Of a stretch of DNA of 64,000 nt, positions 63,097 through 64,000 are shown one piece after another. Within the stretch, counting starts at the first letter, position 1, and every line of letters begins with the position of its first letter. This stretch comes from Thalassotalea euphylliae (GTDB taxonomy: Bacteria; Pseudomonadota; Gammaproteobacteria; Enterobacterales; Alteromonadaceae), in contig NZ_QUOT01000001.1 of NCBI RefSeq assembly GCF_003390375.1, positions 1,922,001-1,986,000 of the forward strand. Direction: 5' to 3'. Under the pieces are notes generated by a model. The model saw only the letters and a program-made list of their open reading frames with translations. It had not been told where the DNA came from and did no database searches. The translations under genes were made by a program, and so were the position numbers.

Positions 63097-63714
63097 CTAA
63101 GTGGCATGCGAGGCAATCCATTGTTGAGTTTGGCTAAATTGCTTGAGCATTGCCGCGACCGCAAAACTAATTTTTGCATTCACTTCAATACTGGTGTCTT
63201 TCTCGTTCAGGCCAAGTGGGTAGTTCGTTCGCCAAATCGAGCGTCTGTGCTTGGGTTGAATTACATCAATCACTAAACTTCCCGCTTTGATATCTAGTCG
63301 CTCGGCCCGCGTACCCGTTTTACTATTAGTTAAACAATATGAACAATAGTTAACACCACGGTTGTAGGTTTTAAAACTGCGGGCGCTGCGACGCACAACA
63401 TAGTAGGTTACGATCACGTCTGCTTCACTACTTTCCTTGAACGCGAAACCTTGGCTATCCATCGCTTGCTCTATTGCCAACTCAATACCATTGCGCAGAC
63501 TATCACTGATTAGCTGCCAGTCGTTAAATTCGTCATTACGCTGGTACAAGCCATAGCTTTGCACTTGGCTAAAATCAAAAATAGGCTGATATTTCACAAT
63601 GGCAACTTTAGGTTGTGAACTGCAAGCGGATAACAGTAAAAAAGCGCTAAGGCAGTGCAAGCGGCAAGCAAACTTAGTGAATTGAAAAAAGCGTTTAAGC
63701 GAGCTGATTCGCAT
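63097..63714 (-). CDS. DUF4136 domain lipoprotein
   Basis: The 205-residue protein has a lipobox (LLLSAC, Cys near residue 31) and a DUF4136 body (FDFSQVQSYGLY, SDSLRNGIELAIEQAMDSQGF, ADVIVTYYV). It should be anchored in the outer or inner membrane facing the periplasm. The function of DUF4136 is unknown. It is followed by the Cys-containing membrane protein in a likely two-gene operon. Confidence 0.85.
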   Translation of the reverse strand: MRISSLKRFFQFTKFACRLHCLSAFLLLSACSSQPKVAIVKYQPIFDFSQVQSYGLYQRNDEFNDWQLISDSLRNGIELAIEQAMDSQGFAFKESSEADVIVTYYVVRRSARSFKTYNRGVNYCSYCLTNSKTGTRAERLDIKAGSLVIDVIQPKHRRSIWRTNYPLGLNEKDTSIEVNAKISFAVAAMLKQFSQTQQWIASHAT

Positions 63715-63785
63715 AGATTAATGTATATTATTTAACGATTCTTGTCAGTTAGCCTACCGAGTGACCAAGAAAATACAAGCATAAA

Positions 63786-63811
63786 AAAAACCAGCAAACT
63801 TGCTGGTTTTT
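63786..63811 (-). terminator. Intrinsic terminator of tyrS
   Basis: An 11-bp perfect stem (AAAAACCAGCA / TGCTGGTTTTT) with an AACT-type loop and a T-run on the minus strand, 25 bp after the tyrS stop. Confidence 0.9.
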
Positions 63812-63835
63812 TTGAATATCAGTAAGGCTGGTATA

Positions 63836-64000
63836 TTAGGCAGTAGTCACACGTGCAAACTTGCGTTTACCTACTTGGTAAACAGCAGTGGTACCGCTTT
63901 CAATTTGCACTTTATTGTCGGCAACTTTCTCGCCATCAATTTTTGCAGCGCCTTGCTTAATCATACGCATCGCTTCCGAGGTACTTGCCACTAAACCCGC
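63836..64000 (-). CDS. tyrS: Tyrosine-tRNA ligase, C-terminal end (5' part outside window)
   Basis: The 54 visible C-terminal residues (GLVASTSEAMRMIKQGAAKI, DGEKV, VYQVGKRKFARVT) match the S4-like RNA-binding domain at the end of bacterial TyrRS of the type found in Pseudomonas and Alteromonadales. This domain contacts tRNA-Tyr. The catalytic domain lies beyond the window. Confidence 0.88.
   Translation of the reverse strand, partial: AGLVASTSEAMRMIKQGAAKIDGEKVADNKVQIESGTTAVYQVGKRKFARVTTA

Noticed and set aside
63081..63179. Upstream start for the membrane protein at 62451
   Set aside because: It would overlap the DUF4136 gene by 83 bp; the ATG at 63080 has a plausible ribosome site just after that gene.

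Overview
The window is a 64-kb stretch of a moderately AT-rich Gammaproteobacterial chromosome, most likely a marine member of the Alteromonadales, with Colwelliaceae such as Thalassotalea or Colwellia the best guess. The grounds are an arcA gene beside a Shewanella-type hptA, the mdh/argR divergon, chitin-sugar genes (nagK-nagA), many chemotaxis and cyclic-di-GMP proteins, a Glu/His-rich TonB receptor, orphan type IV-like prepilins and AT-rich intergenic hairpin repeats. The genus is an inference from gene content. I saw no rRNA, tRNA, CRISPR array, prophage or transposase gene.

Region by region. 1-4.2 kb: end of a GlcNAc operon (nagK partial, nagA), then an eight-heme cytochrome fused to HEAT/TPR repeats. 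4.4-7.8 kb: a ModF-like double ABC ATPase and a chemoreceptor. 7.9-10.3 kb: a bufferin-type RiPP locus (bufA-bufB-bufC order, minus strand) whose precursor is a lipoprotein with two tandem copies of the Cys-rich core. 10.7-15.4 kb: an Aer-like PAS chemoreceptor and a FIST / GGDEF-EAL pair. 15.8-17.6 kb: upp-uraA uracil salvage. 17.7-22 kb: a 54-aa membrane protein, a LuxR-type solo regulator, a MaoC gene broken by a one-base frameshift, a DUF2306 membrane protein and a NarL-type two-component system. 22-27.6 kb: an orphan prepilin, a peptidoglycan-binding protein, a PEP-CTERM-like surface protein and a dCache chemoreceptor. 28-30 kb: mdh and argR. 30-33 kb: a probable zinc TonB receptor and a small upstream gene under a perfect palindrome resembling a Zur box.

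33.6-38.3 kb: a four-gene operon (dapA, dapD, a LysA-like decarboxylase, an M14/AstE-like deacylase) preceded by a consensus promoter and a lysine riboswitch. 38.5-42.8 kb: rsmC, a histidine kinase with an 18-bp repeat at its start, arcA, and the convergent hptA with arcA's likely terminator inside its coding sequence. 43-51 kb: a 177-bp MITE-like element, folE2, gltB-gltD and a second, 264-bp, MITE-like element. 51-64 kb: a diguanylate cyclase, a class II aldolase, a DUF885 metalloprotein, a UbiA prenyltransferase, dimeric dUTPase, DUF2726, a second prepilin, mtnN-cbiB-like, rhodanese-TRIC, RraB-like, a DUF4136 lipoprotein with a partner membrane protein, and the end of tyrS.

The most informative items are the double-core bufferin locus, the lysine-riboswitch operon with an unusual enzyme set, the Arc phosphorelay neighbourhood, and the two structured intergenic repeats that share a TAGTCGTTCTA apex.
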